Source of the DNA: Candidatus Gastranaerophilales bacterium
GTDB taxonomy: Bacteria; Cyanobacteriota; Vampirovibrionia; Gastranaerophilales; Gastranaerophilaceae
Direction of reading: 5' to 3'
Assembly: GCA_944325635.1 (NCBI GenBank)
Contig: CALVBD010000001.1
Span: 744,001-808,000 of the forward strand
Length of the DNA stretch: 64,000 bases
The position numbers and the translations under genes are program-made. Below, piece by piece: positions 1-8,110 of the stretch; within the stretch, counting starts at the first letter, position 1; the number at the start of each line of letters is the position of its first letter. The notes beneath the pieces are model-generated. The model saw only the letters and a list, made by a program, of their open reading frames with translations. It did no database searches and was not told where the DNA came from.

Positions 1-2
1 TA

Positions 3-68
3 CTTTTTGAGGAAGAATTTTTGAAAGATGTCAAGATATACAAAATCGAAAACGGTGCGATTAAATAA
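3..68 (+). CDS. C-terminal end of a gene entering from the left
   Basis: An open frame runs in from the window edge and stops at TAA 66-68, leaving 21 residues that end in IENGAIK. The charged, Glu/Lys-rich composition fits a real protein tail, but too little is present to name a family. No terminator-like hairpin with a U-run follows directly. Confidence 0.45.
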   Translation, partial: LFEEEFLKDVKIYKIENGAIK

Positions 69-265
69 GTTTTAGTTTATGAAATTAAGTCAGGCAGAAC
101 TGACATAAAATTTAACTGCCATCGTGGGCACTCACAATATTCGTAAATTTATACGAACATCAGGCTCAGTCTCAATTTAGCTGCAACGTAAAAATAAAAA
201 TGAACAATTTTTATTTCAAATCGTTATACAAATGTAACAAATCATTCTAACAGAATGAGACTTAT
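69..265. other. Intergenic leader before the His/Pro-tailed membrane protein
   Basis: About 200 bases without a gene. There is a small perfect hairpin at 140-157 (TTCGTA, loop AATTTA, TACGAA) and an A/T-only inverted repeat near 190-215. No tRNA, riboswitch or CRISPR pattern was recognised. The promoter of the next gene should lie here, but no convincing -35/-10 pair stands out. Confidence 0.3.
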
Positions 266-625
266 ATGGCTGATGAAGAAATTAAAACTACCGAAGAAAG
301 AAAATGCTTCGGATTAAATGAAAAAAATGTATTAAGATTTATCATTCCATGCGTAACATCATTTATCGGGTGTTTGCTTGCTTTGGCAGTTTACGCATCT
401 CTCACTGGAAAACCTCCGGTTCCACCGAGACACTGCCCGCCGCCTTGTCCGAGAATGGAAGCACCTTGTCCGCATGCGCATCATTTTGCAAGACACCATC
501 ACGGAGAATTTCGTCCGGATCGTCCGCATATAAGAAGACACCATCCGCGTCCGCACTGGGATAACAGACGACCGGAATCGCCTCAGGCAGACAGACCATT
601 GCCTCAAAAACCGAATAAAAAATAG
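266..625 (+). CDS. Single-pass membrane protein with a Pro/His/Arg-rich tail
   Basis: This 119-residue protein is not a recognised family. Residues 1-24 are charged and probably cytoplasmic, residues about 25-47 form one hydrophobic segment (FIIPCVTSFIGCLLALAVYA), and the rest is a low-complexity tail rich in Pro, His, Arg and Cys, with HCPPPCP, HAHH and HHH clusters. Such a tail could bind transition metals or sit in the periplasm against the cell wall; this is inference only. The ribosome site before the ATG is weak. A strong hairpin terminator follows (673-711). A second protein with a His/Pro tail lies at 44591-45223. Confidence 0.7.
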   Translation: MADEEIKTTEERKCFGLNEKNVLRFIIPCVTSFIGCLLALAVYASLTGKPPVPPRHCPPPCPRMEAPCPHAHHFARHHHGEFRPDRPHIRRHHPRPHWDNRRPESPQADRPLPQKPNKK

Positions 626-672
626 ACCTCCTATTCTAATTAGTAAATAAATATCAATCTACTTTTCACCCC

Positions 673-711
673 TGTATCGCTGATTTTGTCTACATCAGCG
701 ATACATTTTTT
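673..711 (+). terminator. Rho-independent terminator
   Basis: Stem TGTATCGCTGA (673-683) pairs with TCAGCGATACA (695-705) and is followed by a T-run on the plus strand. It ends the membrane-protein gene at 266-625 and overlaps the last codons of the convergent yraN gene. Confidence 0.85.
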
Positions 712-1040
712 AAATGATCGATTTTTAATTCCGGATTCAACGTAATTCCTACAATATCTATTCTGTAATCCTTTACCTTATTTTCAGCAAGATAATACTG
801 AACGCCTTTTTTTATATTCTCAAACTTTGTCCTTGTAATCGCTTCCATAGGAGTGCCGTAATCATTTGTACGACGGGTTTTGACTTCAACAAATACCGTT
901 GTATTTTTATATTTTGCGATTATATCAATCTCGCAATAGCGCGAATAATGTTTATTACGTTCTAATATTTCATAGCCGTTTTTTTGCAGGTAACGGCAGG
1001 CCAAATCTTCTCCAGCATTTCCTTTTGTTCTGTTTGTCAT
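690..1040 (-). CDS. yraN: YraN/UPF0102 family endonuclease-like protein
   Basis: This 116-residue protein matches the YraN (UPF0102) family in length and motifs: GEDLACRYLQKNGYEIL near the start, CEIDIIA about residue 36, and VFVEVKTRR about residue 49. The Asp-Ile-Ile and Glu-Val-Lys pair is the PD-(D/E)XK nuclease signature seen across the family. The cellular role of YraN proteins is poorly defined; a link to DNA processing is usually assumed from the fold. The start overlaps the end of queF by 4 bases, so the two are translated from one message. Confidence 0.9.
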   Translation of the reverse strand: MTNRTKGNAGEDLACRYLQKNGYEILERNKHYSRYCEIDIIAKYKNTTVFVEVKTRRTNDYGTPMEAITRTKFENIKKGVQYYLAENKVKDYRIDIVGITLNPELKIDHLKNVSLM

Positions 1041-1945
1041 TGCTTAATCCCGCATCTTGCAAACTTTGTTAAATCAATTAATTCTTCAGCAAAATTTTTA
1101 CAACAGTTGTTGCTCCATCTTGCAGGAGAAATATCAATTCCGCCGCGGCGTGTGTATAGTGCGCTTACAAATAGTTCATCATCTGTATCAAGCAAATCAT
1201 ACAAACGTTTATAAATCATCTCGCAGCATTCCTCATGAAAATGATATTCAGAACGGAATGAAGATAAATATTTTACCAGAGAAGTTTCTTTTATATGATT
1301 TTTTGACTTGTAGTAAATAAACGCATCCCCGAAATCAGGCTGATGAGTGACCCTGCAATTTGACCTCAGAGAATCAAATGTTAAATAATATTCTTTTTGC
1401 AGTTCGCCTTTTTCAACTTCAATTAATTCAGGCGTTTCCTTAAATGTTTCGATGTGCAAATTTCCTTCATCCACAAAATTCATAATATTTTTAAATTGCG
1501 AAAAAATTTCTACACGAACGGTACTATCATCCAAAAAGTTCACCTGAACATCAGTCTGAAGCTTTTCGCTCAAATCTTTTTCAATCAGCCTTTTACAAAT
1601 TTGCAAACAATCACTTGTGGAGGCGCCAAATTTAGACATATTAAACGAATTAAGATATAGCTTTAAAGACTTTGATTCCACAAGAAAATCATTATCGCAG
1701 TTGTATTTGAGTTTCATCACTCTTGTTACCGGAAGCCCGTTTTCACACATCGCAGAAAATTCATACGCATGCCAGACATCGAACCCTAGAAACGGAAGCC
1801 TTCCTTGATGAATTTCATAGCGTTCACGATTTTCAGCCCTTGGAACAGCAACCAGCAATTCCGGATTATACACATCGCATCCGCTGACTTTTTTACCCAA
1901 AAACTTTCCTGCAATTTCATCCGTCTGATTATGCAATGTCTTCAT
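1037..1945 (-). CDS. queF: NADPH-dependent 7-cyano-7-deazaguanine reductase QueF (long form)
   Basis: QueF reduces preQ0 to preQ1 in queuosine biosynthesis in the cytoplasm. The 302-residue length fits the long, tandem-T-fold subfamily typified by E. coli QueF rather than the ~150-residue Bacillus type. The ESKSLKLYLNSFN signature is at about residue 90, the probable active-site Cys is in SNCRVTHQPDFGDA about residue 197, and the substrate-binding segment FRSEYHFHEECCEMIY is about residue 231. The gene overlaps yraN downstream by 4 bases and the symporter upstream by 17 bases, so all three probably share a transcript. No other queuosine genes are in the window. Confidence 0.95.
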   Translation of the reverse strand: MKTLHNQTDEIAGKFLGKKVSGCDVYNPELLVAVPRAENRERYEIHQGRLPFLGFDVWHAYEFSAMCENGLPVTRVMKLKYNCDNDFLVESKSLKLYLNSFNMSKFGASTSDCLQICKRLIEKDLSEKLQTDVQVNFLDDSTVRVEIFSQFKNIMNFVDEGNLHIETFKETPELIEVEKGELQKEYYLTFDSLRSNCRVTHQPDFGDAFIYYKSKNHIKETSLVKYLSSFRSEYHFHEECCEMIYKRLYDLLDTDDELFVSALYTRRGGIDISPARWSNNCCKNFAEELIDLTKFARCGIKQ

Positions 1946-3251
1946 AAGCCTTCGGGTTATTCAAAAGGTCATAATTAATTTCGTTTTCGTTATCAGCAAT
2001 AGCCGCAACAACAACAGCGTCTGATGTGACATTTACAAGAGTTCTCATCATATCTGTTACTCTCTCGATTGTGAAGAGGAATGCAAATCCCGCAACGAGC
2101 TGTTCAGGACTTAATCCCATTCCGTTAAGTATCAGTGCAATCGTAATCAAACCGGCACCAGGAATTCCTGCACAGGTTGAAGATGCTATTATAGCAAGAA
2201 GTGCTATCTGGATTACAAGAAACGGAGTAAGAGCAACACCGTATGCCTGAGCAAGGAAGATTACTGCAACGGTCTGCAAAAGGGCAGTCCCGTCCATATT
2301 CAACGTAGCACCAAGCGGAAGCACAAAACTTGAAATCTTATGTGAAATCCCGCGTTTTTCACAACATGCAATTGTTAAAGGCAACGTAGCAGAAGAACTT
2401 GCTGTTCCGAAAGCAACCATCATAGCTTCCGCAATTGCCGAATATAAAATCCATATATTTACTTTTGAGAAGAATTTCAAGAATAAAGGATAAACTACAA
2501 ACATCTGTAAAATAAATCCTACAGCTAAAACGCCGAAATATTTTGAAATACTCATAAATATATCAATACCGAAACTTGAAACAGCTGAAGCTGTCAATGC
2601 AAAAACACCCGGTGCCGCAAGGAACATAATCCAATCGGTAATCTTCATAGTAGCTGCAAAAACGGATTCAAAGAAAGATACAATAGGTCTGTTCACCTCT
2701 CCGACTTTTGCAAGAGCAATAGCAAATGTCACAACAAATACAATTATCGCAACCATATTCCCGTTAGCCAGAGCATTCAGCGGATTGCTAGGAATAAAAC
2801 CGAGGAATATATTTAAAATATTTCCCTGCTGCTGTTCCATAGCAGATGCTACTGATGCCTGAACTCCTGCAGCTGTATTTTCTGCAATATAAGGTGCAGC
2901 ACCAAGACCCGGCTTAAATATCAGAGCTAAAGCAGCACCTATAACCACTGCCGCAACTGTAATTATTCCGTAATAAATCACCATCTTGGAGCCAAATTTA
3001 CCGAGCTGTTTGTTGTCTCCGACACTTGTAATCCCAATAACAATTGCTGAAACAACAAGCGGAATTACAACCATCTGGATTAATCTTATAAATACCTGAC
3101 CTATAAATGTTAATAGAGTTTGAACAAGAGGAAATGAGTGCGCGTGTAAAAATATTCCGACCAAAATACCGGCAATTATACCGAAAAAGATATGCCAGTT
3201 ACGTTTTATACCCAAACCTAACGCAATCAATATCTGCATATGTAGTTTCAT
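1929..3251 (-). CDS. Dicarboxylate/amino acid:cation symporter (DAACS/SLC1 family)
   Basis: This 440-residue inner-membrane carrier belongs to the GltP/GltT/DctA family, which couples uptake of glutamate, aspartate or C4-dicarboxylates to H+ or Na+. The serine-rich re-entrant loop (FGTASSSATLP, about residue 276), the NMDGTAL cation/substrate motif (about 313), the second hairpin with AGIPGAG (about 360), and DMMRTLVNVTSDAVV (about 396) are all present. The Arg in RTLVNV fits an acidic-substrate carrier, but the exact substrate cannot be read. An AGAGG ribosome site precedes the start. Confidence 0.93.
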   Translation of the reverse strand: MKLHMQILIALGLGIKRNWHIFFGIIAGILVGIFLHAHSFPLVQTLLTFIGQVFIRLIQMVVIPLVVSAIVIGITSVGDNKQLGKFGSKMVIYYGIITVAAVVIGAALALIFKPGLGAAPYIAENTAAGVQASVASAMEQQQGNILNIFLGFIPSNPLNALANGNMVAIIVFVVTFAIALAKVGEVNRPIVSFFESVFAATMKITDWIMFLAAPGVFALTASAVSSFGIDIFMSISKYFGVLAVGFILQMFVVYPLFLKFFSKVNIWILYSAIAEAMMVAFGTASSSATLPLTIACCEKRGISHKISSFVLPLGATLNMDGTALLQTVAVIFLAQAYGVALTPFLVIQIALLAIIASSTCAGIPGAGLITIALILNGMGLSPEQLVAGFAFLFTIERVTDMMRTLVNVTSDAVVVAAIADNENEINYDLLNNPKAYEDIA

Positions 3252-3364
3252 ATTCTCTAACCTCTTATCATTCTGTATTAACCAGTTTATTATAACTTAT
3301 TAACGTTCAAATTTCAAACGAAATTCATAAAATCTATAGAAAAATCAACCGTAAAATGGAGATT

Positions 3365-3949
3365 TTATTTGTTATATTTTTCCATTTCTGATTTATTCAC
3401 TCTTTTATAAACCCTATAGAGCGCCTGTGCATCTTCATCTGTCACGGCATCATCTTCAAAAGATTCTTTACAAGCCATAACACCATCCTGAACGGCTCCG
3501 CATTTTACACCCAGAGTTTCGCCGACTGCCCTAAGCGCGATAGCCTTCAATTCAGATCTTGAATATGGATTTCCGTCGTTATCATTTAAAGCAATCATCA
3601 TATCTATATGAAAGAAATATCCGGTAGGTTTACCTGGAGTATATGTCCAAGTAGATACATACGTTTTTTGAAGTTGATAAGGATCCCCGTTAGGCAACTT
3701 ATCATAAAAAATAACATTCACATTAGATGTCTTTTGCGCTACTGAGGATTGCCTGTATATAAATCGTGCAATATTTTTTGAATTGGCTTTCCACTCTTCA
3801 AATGCACTTTTTACAATAAGAGATTCTGGAGTCCCTGCCGGTAAATATACACTCAAAGGAAGCGCCGACCAACGCGGCATACTATAGGCAAATACACTGC
3901 CTGCACTAAACATTAAAATTCCTAACACTAACAACAACTTCTTCATCAT
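3365..3949 (-). CDS. Exported matrixin-like protein lacking the zinc-binding motif
   Basis: The 194-residue product has a clear signal peptide (MKKLLLVLGILMFSAGSVFA). The body follows matrixin-type metalloprotease layout: RWSALPLSVYLPAG, an FEEWKANS helix, a beta segment VNVIFYD, then LKAIALRAVGETLGV about residue 134. In active matrixins that last segment reads HExxHxxGH. Here the first His is Arg, the catalytic Glu is Ala and the second His is Glu, while the surrounding A-L-x-x-x-G-x-x-L-G pattern survives. It is probably a non-catalytic relative with a binding or scaffold role. Family assignment rests on this pattern and is moderate. Confidence 0.6.
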   Translation of the reverse strand: MMKKLLLVLGILMFSAGSVFAYSMPRWSALPLSVYLPAGTPESLIVKSAFEEWKANSKNIARFIYRQSSVAQKTSNVNVIFYDKLPNGDPYQLQKTYVSTWTYTPGKPTGYFFHIDMMIALNDNDGNPYSRSELKAIALRAVGETLGVKCGAVQDGVMACKESFEDDAVTDEDAQALYRVYKRVNKSEMEKYNK

Positions 3950-4108
3950 ACTTATATTAAAACATGAATTGTTAAAAAGTTGCTTTATGTTTCGTATTTT
4001 TATTAAAAAATGTTAAATCTACTAATCCTTAAGATTATTAACCGCGTAAGGTATTGAGTTTTTGTTTTGTTTAGAGTAACCTGTTGATTACGGAAAGAGG
4101 GAGAAAAT

Positions 4109-5401
4109 ATGCTTGTATTAGAAAATGTTAAAGAAATTAATGACGTTATTAAAAATATTGCTGAATTTATTCAAAAAGATGAATATGTTCACCTTGATTT
4201 TGACGAATATATTAAAACTATCGGAAGACCTTCCGACAATACAAGCTTTCAGGCTGCCTGCTTTAATTACATATTTGAAAGACGACTCGGTGAAGAAAGA
4301 AAAAGCATTCCCGATTTATATTTAGAAAGACAAAAAGGGCTTTCGGCTTCAGAAAAAAAAGTTGTAAAAGCTTTAAAAAAATCCCTGTCATCTGTCTTTG
4401 AAATACATAAAATCGCTAAAAACGGATTTATTTTATATAACATTATTAACGAAAAAACATACGACGTTACATCACTTGTTAAAATGACAACATTCCGGGG
4501 AATGGGACCGGGGCAGTATGTTGTTGCCAGAATTTTCGCATACGAAAAAGAGCACTATCTTCTTGAAATTTCCGGTGTGCTTTCTACTACAAGAAGGGAT
4601 GATGTTTACAGATTTGCGATTGCAAAAATTATTCAAAATCCTGAAATTGTCTATATTGATAATCCGAAAAAAGCTAAAGAAATTGAAAAAGAAATAAAAG
4701 AAACTCACAAAAAATTCCTTGAATACTTCGGTACTGACGAAATCATCACAACAAATAAATTTGCAGATGACCTAATTGGGTTGTTTAATGATTTTGCAGA
4801 GGGCGGAGAAAAAACAGACTATTCTGACAAAATTCAACTCCCGGAAAAATATACCTTTTTTAATGTTGAAGAATTTAATAACTCATACGACAATTTCCTT
4901 GAAAATTCTCTGGGTGGATTCTCTTCACACAAAGAAACTTATGATGTCGGAATTATCTACGACGAAGAACTTGGAATGTATGCGGTTCCTTTCTGGGGCA
5001 CTTTCAACAAAATTTTTGAAGCGGAAAAGCCTTCGGATATTGAAAATTACGATAAATGTATTCAATATTTCTTATTTAATGATAAGTTTTCAGCAAACCT
5101 TATTAAAAAAGTTGCTGAAAAACACGAAAACTTCCTGCCTATTGTGAATGGAATTTTAAAAACTGATTATTCGCTTGATGAGTTGCTCCAAAAATACAAA
5201 TCACATTACCTTGAACAAAAAATATATTCATCAACAACAGTTTTATACAAATCAAAAGCGTTTTCAAACACACTGGGCATAATAGAAGAACATGAAGAAA
5301 AACCGAAACTGCCTGAAGGAATTGATCTTTCAAAAGTAGGCCGCAATGACCCTTGCCCTTGCGGAAGCGGTAAAAAGTTCAAAAAATGCCACGGTGCCTG
5401 A
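4109..5401 (+). CDS. SEC-C motif protein of unknown function
   Basis: The 430-residue protein ends in a textbook SEC-C zinc-binding motif, [20 protein letters not shown] (residues about 410-429), the metal-binding tail also found at the C-terminus of many SecA proteins. The first ~400 residues are an uncharacterised alpha/beta region with no signal peptide or membrane segment. The SecA in this window (8109-10745) lacks this tail, so the motif is carried only by this separate protein here. The start has a good GAGGGAG ribosome site. Function is not known. Confidence 0.8.
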   Translation: MLVLENVKEINDVIKNIAEFIQKDEYVHLDFDEYIKTIGRPSDNTSFQAACFNYIFERRLGEERKSIPDLYLERQKGLSASEKKVVKALKKSLSSVFEIHKIAKNGFILYNIINEKTYDVTSLVKMTTFRGMGPGQYVVARIFAYEKEHYLLEISGVLSTTRRDDVYRFAIAKIIQNPEIVYIDNPKKAKEIEKEIKETHKKFLEYFGTDEIITTNKFADDLIGLFNDFAEGGEKTDYSDKIQLPEKYTFFNVEEFNNSYDNFLENSLGGFSSHKETYDVGIIYDEELGMYAVPFWGTFNKIFEAEKPSDIENYDKCIQYFLFNDKFSANLIKKVAEKHENFLPIVNGILKTDYSLDELLQKYKSHYLEQKIYSSTTVLYKSKAFSNTLGIIEEHEEKPKLPEGIDLSKVGRNDPCPCGSGKKFKKCHGA

Positions 5402-5498
5402 GGCACGACATTACATTGGAACGACTTTCTCAATAGCGCTTTGCACGATTATTTTTTACGGCCGCGTTATTTCTAAAACAGCTTTGCACAAAAATTAA

Positions 5499-6593
5499 CT
5501 ACACAGCAAATCTAAAATGCACAATATCGCCGTCCTGCACTATATAATCTTTTCCTTCAAGACGGGTTACGCCCTTTTCTTTGCAGGCATTATAAGAACC
5601 TAATCTTACAAAATCTTCGTAAGGAGTAATTTCCGCTCTGATAAATCCTTTCTCAAAATCCGAATGGATAACACCAGCAGCTTGCGGAGCTTTTGCGCCC
5701 GCCGGAATTGTCCACGCATGAACCTCTTTTTCGCCCGCAGTTATAAATGTTCTCAAGTTCAATAAATGGTATACATGCTTAATCATACGGTTAATCCCGC
5801 TGTCATCAATTCCAAGTTCTTTTAAGTATGCAAGGGATTCTTCACCCAGCTCAGAAAGTTCTTCTTCTATTTTTGCAGAAATTATAACCATTTCAGCACT
5901 ATGTTCATCTGCGTATTTTTGAACCTGAGCAGTGTAGGCATTTCCGTCTTTTAAATCGTTTTCAGAAACATTTGCAGCATAAATTACTGGTTTTGTGGAC
6001 ATCAAATTTAACTGCTTTACAAACGGAATTTCTTCTTCATCAAAATGATCTTTTATATTAATAAAAGTTCCCTTATATAGAAGTTCCAGAAGTTTCGTAA
6101 GTACTCTATCTTCAATAACTGCATCTTTATCGCCGCCTTTTGCCTGTTTAGCAATACGCCCCTGTCGCTTTTCTACTGATGCAATATCAGCGAGTGCAAG
6201 TTCTGTATTTATAATTTCAATATCATCAAGCGGATTAACACGTCCCGCAACATGGATTGTATTCGGGTCATCAAAACATCTTACAACTTGAATAATAGCA
6301 TCTACTTCGCGAATATTGTGAAGAAACTGGTTTCCCAAGCCTTCCCCTTTGCTTGCACCTTTAACAAGCCCTGCAATATCAACAAATTCAATGGCTGTAG
6401 GGATAATCTCTTTAGAATTACATAATTTAGCAAGAACGTCCAATCTTTCATCAGGAACATTAACAACTCCGACATTAGGTTCTATAGTACAAAACGGATA
6501 ATTAGCACTCTGGGCATTTTTTGCACTCGTTAATGCGTTAAATAAAGTTGATTTCCCTACATTCGGCAGTCCGACAATTCCTGTTCTTAACAT
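5499..6593 (-). CDS. ychF: Redox-regulated ATPase/GTPase YchF
   Basis: YchF (OLA1 type) is an Obg-family P-loop protein that binds ribosomes and prefers ATP. The 364-residue length is typical. The P-loop GLPNVGKST is at residues 8-16, the switch/G3 region DIAGLVKGASKGEGLGNQFL about 68-87, and the G4 motif is NVSE rather than NKxD, which is the YchF signature for relaxed nucleotide preference. The C-terminal ~85 residues, ending GDIVHFRFAV, form the TGS-like domain. The gene stands alone between a SEC-C gene and a decayed prepilin gene. Confidence 0.97.
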   Translation of the reverse strand: MLRTGIVGLPNVGKSTLFNALTSAKNAQSANYPFCTIEPNVGVVNVPDERLDVLAKLCNSKEIIPTAIEFVDIAGLVKGASKGEGLGNQFLHNIREVDAIIQVVRCFDDPNTIHVAGRVNPLDDIEIINTELALADIASVEKRQGRIAKQAKGGDKDAVIEDRVLTKLLELLYKGTFINIKDHFDEEEIPFVKQLNLMSTKPVIYAANVSENDLKDGNAYTAQVQKYADEHSAEMVIISAKIEEELSELGEESLAYLKELGIDDSGINRMIKHVYHLLNLRTFITAGEKEVHAWTIPAGAKAPQAAGVIHSDFEKGFIRAEITPYEDFVRLGSYNACKEKGVTRLEGKDYIVQDGDIVHFRFAV

Positions 6594-6656
6594 TCTGCTA
6601 TCCTTTTATTCTGTAATACTTGACCTGAGTATAGCACGAACAAAATTTTTCGTAAA

Positions 6657-7338
6657 CTATTTGCATTTTGATTTGCCGGTATAACTCAAATCTTTGCATT
6701 TGAGATAATCCTTATTTCCTTTTTCTAAAAACCAGTTTGCGCACATATAACCATTTGCATTTAAACAGTTTTGCTGAAAGATGCTTTGTTTCTTTGCTTC
6801 TGTAGGCTGCCATCCAGCAGGACGTATAAAATTATATGTAGGAATATAGTAAAAATAAAAGAAATCATTACCTAATTGATTAGGTTTTCGCCAGCCATTA
6901 AGGTTTAACAAGGGCACCTCCATCCAGGCTTGCACGAAACATCATAATAGTTCCGTCCGCTAACTGAAAAGCCGCACGCGGCAAATCTACAAAATTGCCA
7001 TATTTTGTACCTATTGAAGATTTATACGTAATATGCCCAAAACAAACAGATATATCATCCTCACAAGTTTTTAACACTTTAAAATATTTTTTATATCTCT
7101 CTAATAAAAGTTTTGAGCTTTCTTCCGAATTTTGTGTCAACCCCCACTCGGAAATAGGTCCGTATTCCTCTTCAACCCTCAGTGTTGCCTGTAATAACTG
7201 CGAGTAAACTTTCTGAAGATGTGAATGATCTGCCTTATCCTGATATTTTTGAACAAGTGTAGGTAATGTCATAGCGGCAACCACACCTATTATTCCAAGC
7301 GTTATCAAAACCTCTGCAAGAGTAAATCCTTTTTTCAT
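6657..7338 (-). pseudogene. Prepilin-like protein gene with a single-base frameshift
   Basis: The first frame (7338 down to 6898) starts MKKGFTLAEVLITLGIIGVV, a prepilin peptidase site (G/F) plus hydrophobic helix, and has a GGAGG ribosome site. It stops after GALVKP. The other frame resumes at once with NLNGWRKPNQLGNDFFYFYY, the segment expected next in the paralogues of this window (compare ING-KKPNRYGIDYF at 43612 and 45308). Removing one T from the TTT at 6904-6906 restores a continuous protein of about 226 residues with the usual Cys-rich end. This is either a recent natural frameshift or a homopolymer sequencing error. A regulator remnant is divergently placed at 7348. Confidence 0.8.
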
Positions 7339-7347
7339 TCATCCTCC

Positions 7348-7500
7348 ATGATAGCGCTTGATATTGAGCCTGTTGAACTTTTTGATTTCGGACACCAGAA
7401 AGATAATGAAACTCTTTTAGTTGAAATAAATAAAATGTTAAAAAGTTCGCCAGAAAAAATTCCTGAAGTATATAAAATAATCAGAGCCATTGTGAATTAA
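7348..7500 (+). pseudogene. Remnant of an XRE-family regulator (tail only)
   Basis: An open frame of 50 codons reads IALDIEPVELFDFGHQKDN, then an acidic helix ending YKIIRAIVN. This matches the segment that follows the helix-turn-helix in small XRE regulators ('...IA-ALNV-P-ELF...'), but the DNA-binding part is missing. The prepilin gene starts 10 bases away on the other strand, the same divergent layout as the intact regulator/prepilin pairs at 45308-46433 and 49783-50849. No ribosome site precedes the ATG, so it is probably not expressed. Confidence 0.6.
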
Positions 7501-7561
7501 AACCCTCCGGCGCTTTGCGCCACCTCCCTTACAAGGGAGGTTTAAGACTTACCCCCTTTTG
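7499..7561 (+). repeat. Short GC-rich palindromic repeat, partial copy
   Basis: This copy carries the CCTCCGGCGC / GCGCCACCTCC core and the CCTCCCTT-AC-AAGGGAGG palindrome, then diverges after a run of C. It begins at the stop codon of the regulator remnant. Fuller copies lie at 7588-7677 and 8018-8110, and parts occur inside elements E1 and E2. Confidence 0.8.
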
Positions 7562-7587
7562 CCCATGGGTCTTGGCTATCTGTTGTT

Positions 7588-7677
7588 AAACCCTCCGGCG
7601 CTTCGTGCCACCTCCCTTACAAGGGAGGCTAAGATCTGACCCCCTTTTGTAAAGGGGGAATAGAAGGGGGATTTTTT
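7588..7677 (+). repeat. Direct repeat, copy A, flanking the DUF559 gene
   Basis: A 90-base unit built of three palindromes: CCTCCGGCGC with its partner, CCTCCCTT/AAGGGAGG, and CCCCCTTTT/AAAGGGGG, ending in a T-run. It is nearly identical and in the same orientation as copy B at 8018-8110. Copy A touches the stop codon end of the DUF559 gene and may terminate it on the minus strand. Confidence 0.88.
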
Positions 7678-8017
7678 CATAAATACCTTTCAATATCTGC
7701 ACAAACACCTTCAAAATTTTTATTTATATCAACATTCGTATAGCGTAATACAGTCAACCCTAAACTTTTTAAGTAACTATCGCGTTCTTGATCTTTTTGT
7801 TTGGCTGTATCTTCATAGTGTTGTCCCCCGTCTAATTCAATAACAATTTGCTTTTTAGGGGAATAAAAATCAACAATGTAGTTGTCAATTATCTTTTGTC
7901 TTAAAAAACGACATTTGCAATTGCGTAAATAATTATACCATAATTTCATTCTTCCTTTGTCATATTCTTACGCAAATTCCTTGCTAATATTGTTAATTCG
8001 CCATTATACTTTAGCAT
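7677..8017 (-). pseudogene. DUF559 (Vsr-like fold) endonuclease gene with a single-base frameshift
   Basis: Two overlapping frames together make one DUF559 protein of about 113 residues. Frame 1 (8017-7946) reads MLKYNGELTILARNLRKNMTKEE and stops at TGA. Frame 2 (7949-7677) continues MKLWYNYLRN, then NYIVDFYSPKKQIVIELDGGQHY with the PD-(D/E)XK-type Asp/Glu/Gln residues. Family members run straight through ('RKNMT-EE-LW--LR'), so one A is missing from an A-run near 7949. Stop and start overlap as ATGA, so coupled translation of two halves is conceivable. The ribosome site GGAGG lies in the repeat copy immediately upstream. Confidence 0.82.
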
Positions 8018-8110
8018 AAAAACCCTCCGGCGCTTTGCGCCACCTCCCTTAAGAAGGGAGGCTAAGATCTGACCCACCTTTTGTAAAGGGGGAATAGAAG
8101 GGGGATTTTT
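8018..8110 (+). repeat. Direct repeat, copy B, flanking the DUF559 gene and abutting secA
   Basis: Near-identical to copy A at 7588-7677 and in the same orientation, with a few differences in the loop of the CCTCCCTT palindrome and one in the C-run. Read on the minus strand it ends CGGAGGGTTTTT directly before the DUF559 ATG, so it supplies that gene's Shine-Dalgarno. Its other end reaches the secA stop codon at 8109-8111, where its hairpins and U-run on the minus strand could act as the secA terminator. Confidence 0.88.

Noticed and set aside
69-265. Small structured RNA such as 6S or SRP RNA
   Set aside because: Only one short hairpin is visible and no conserved core was recognised.
7499-8110. 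Possible CRISPR array because of repeated units
   Set aside because: Only three copies with unequal spacing, one interval is a gene, and the units are compound palindromes, so it is not a repeat-spacer array.
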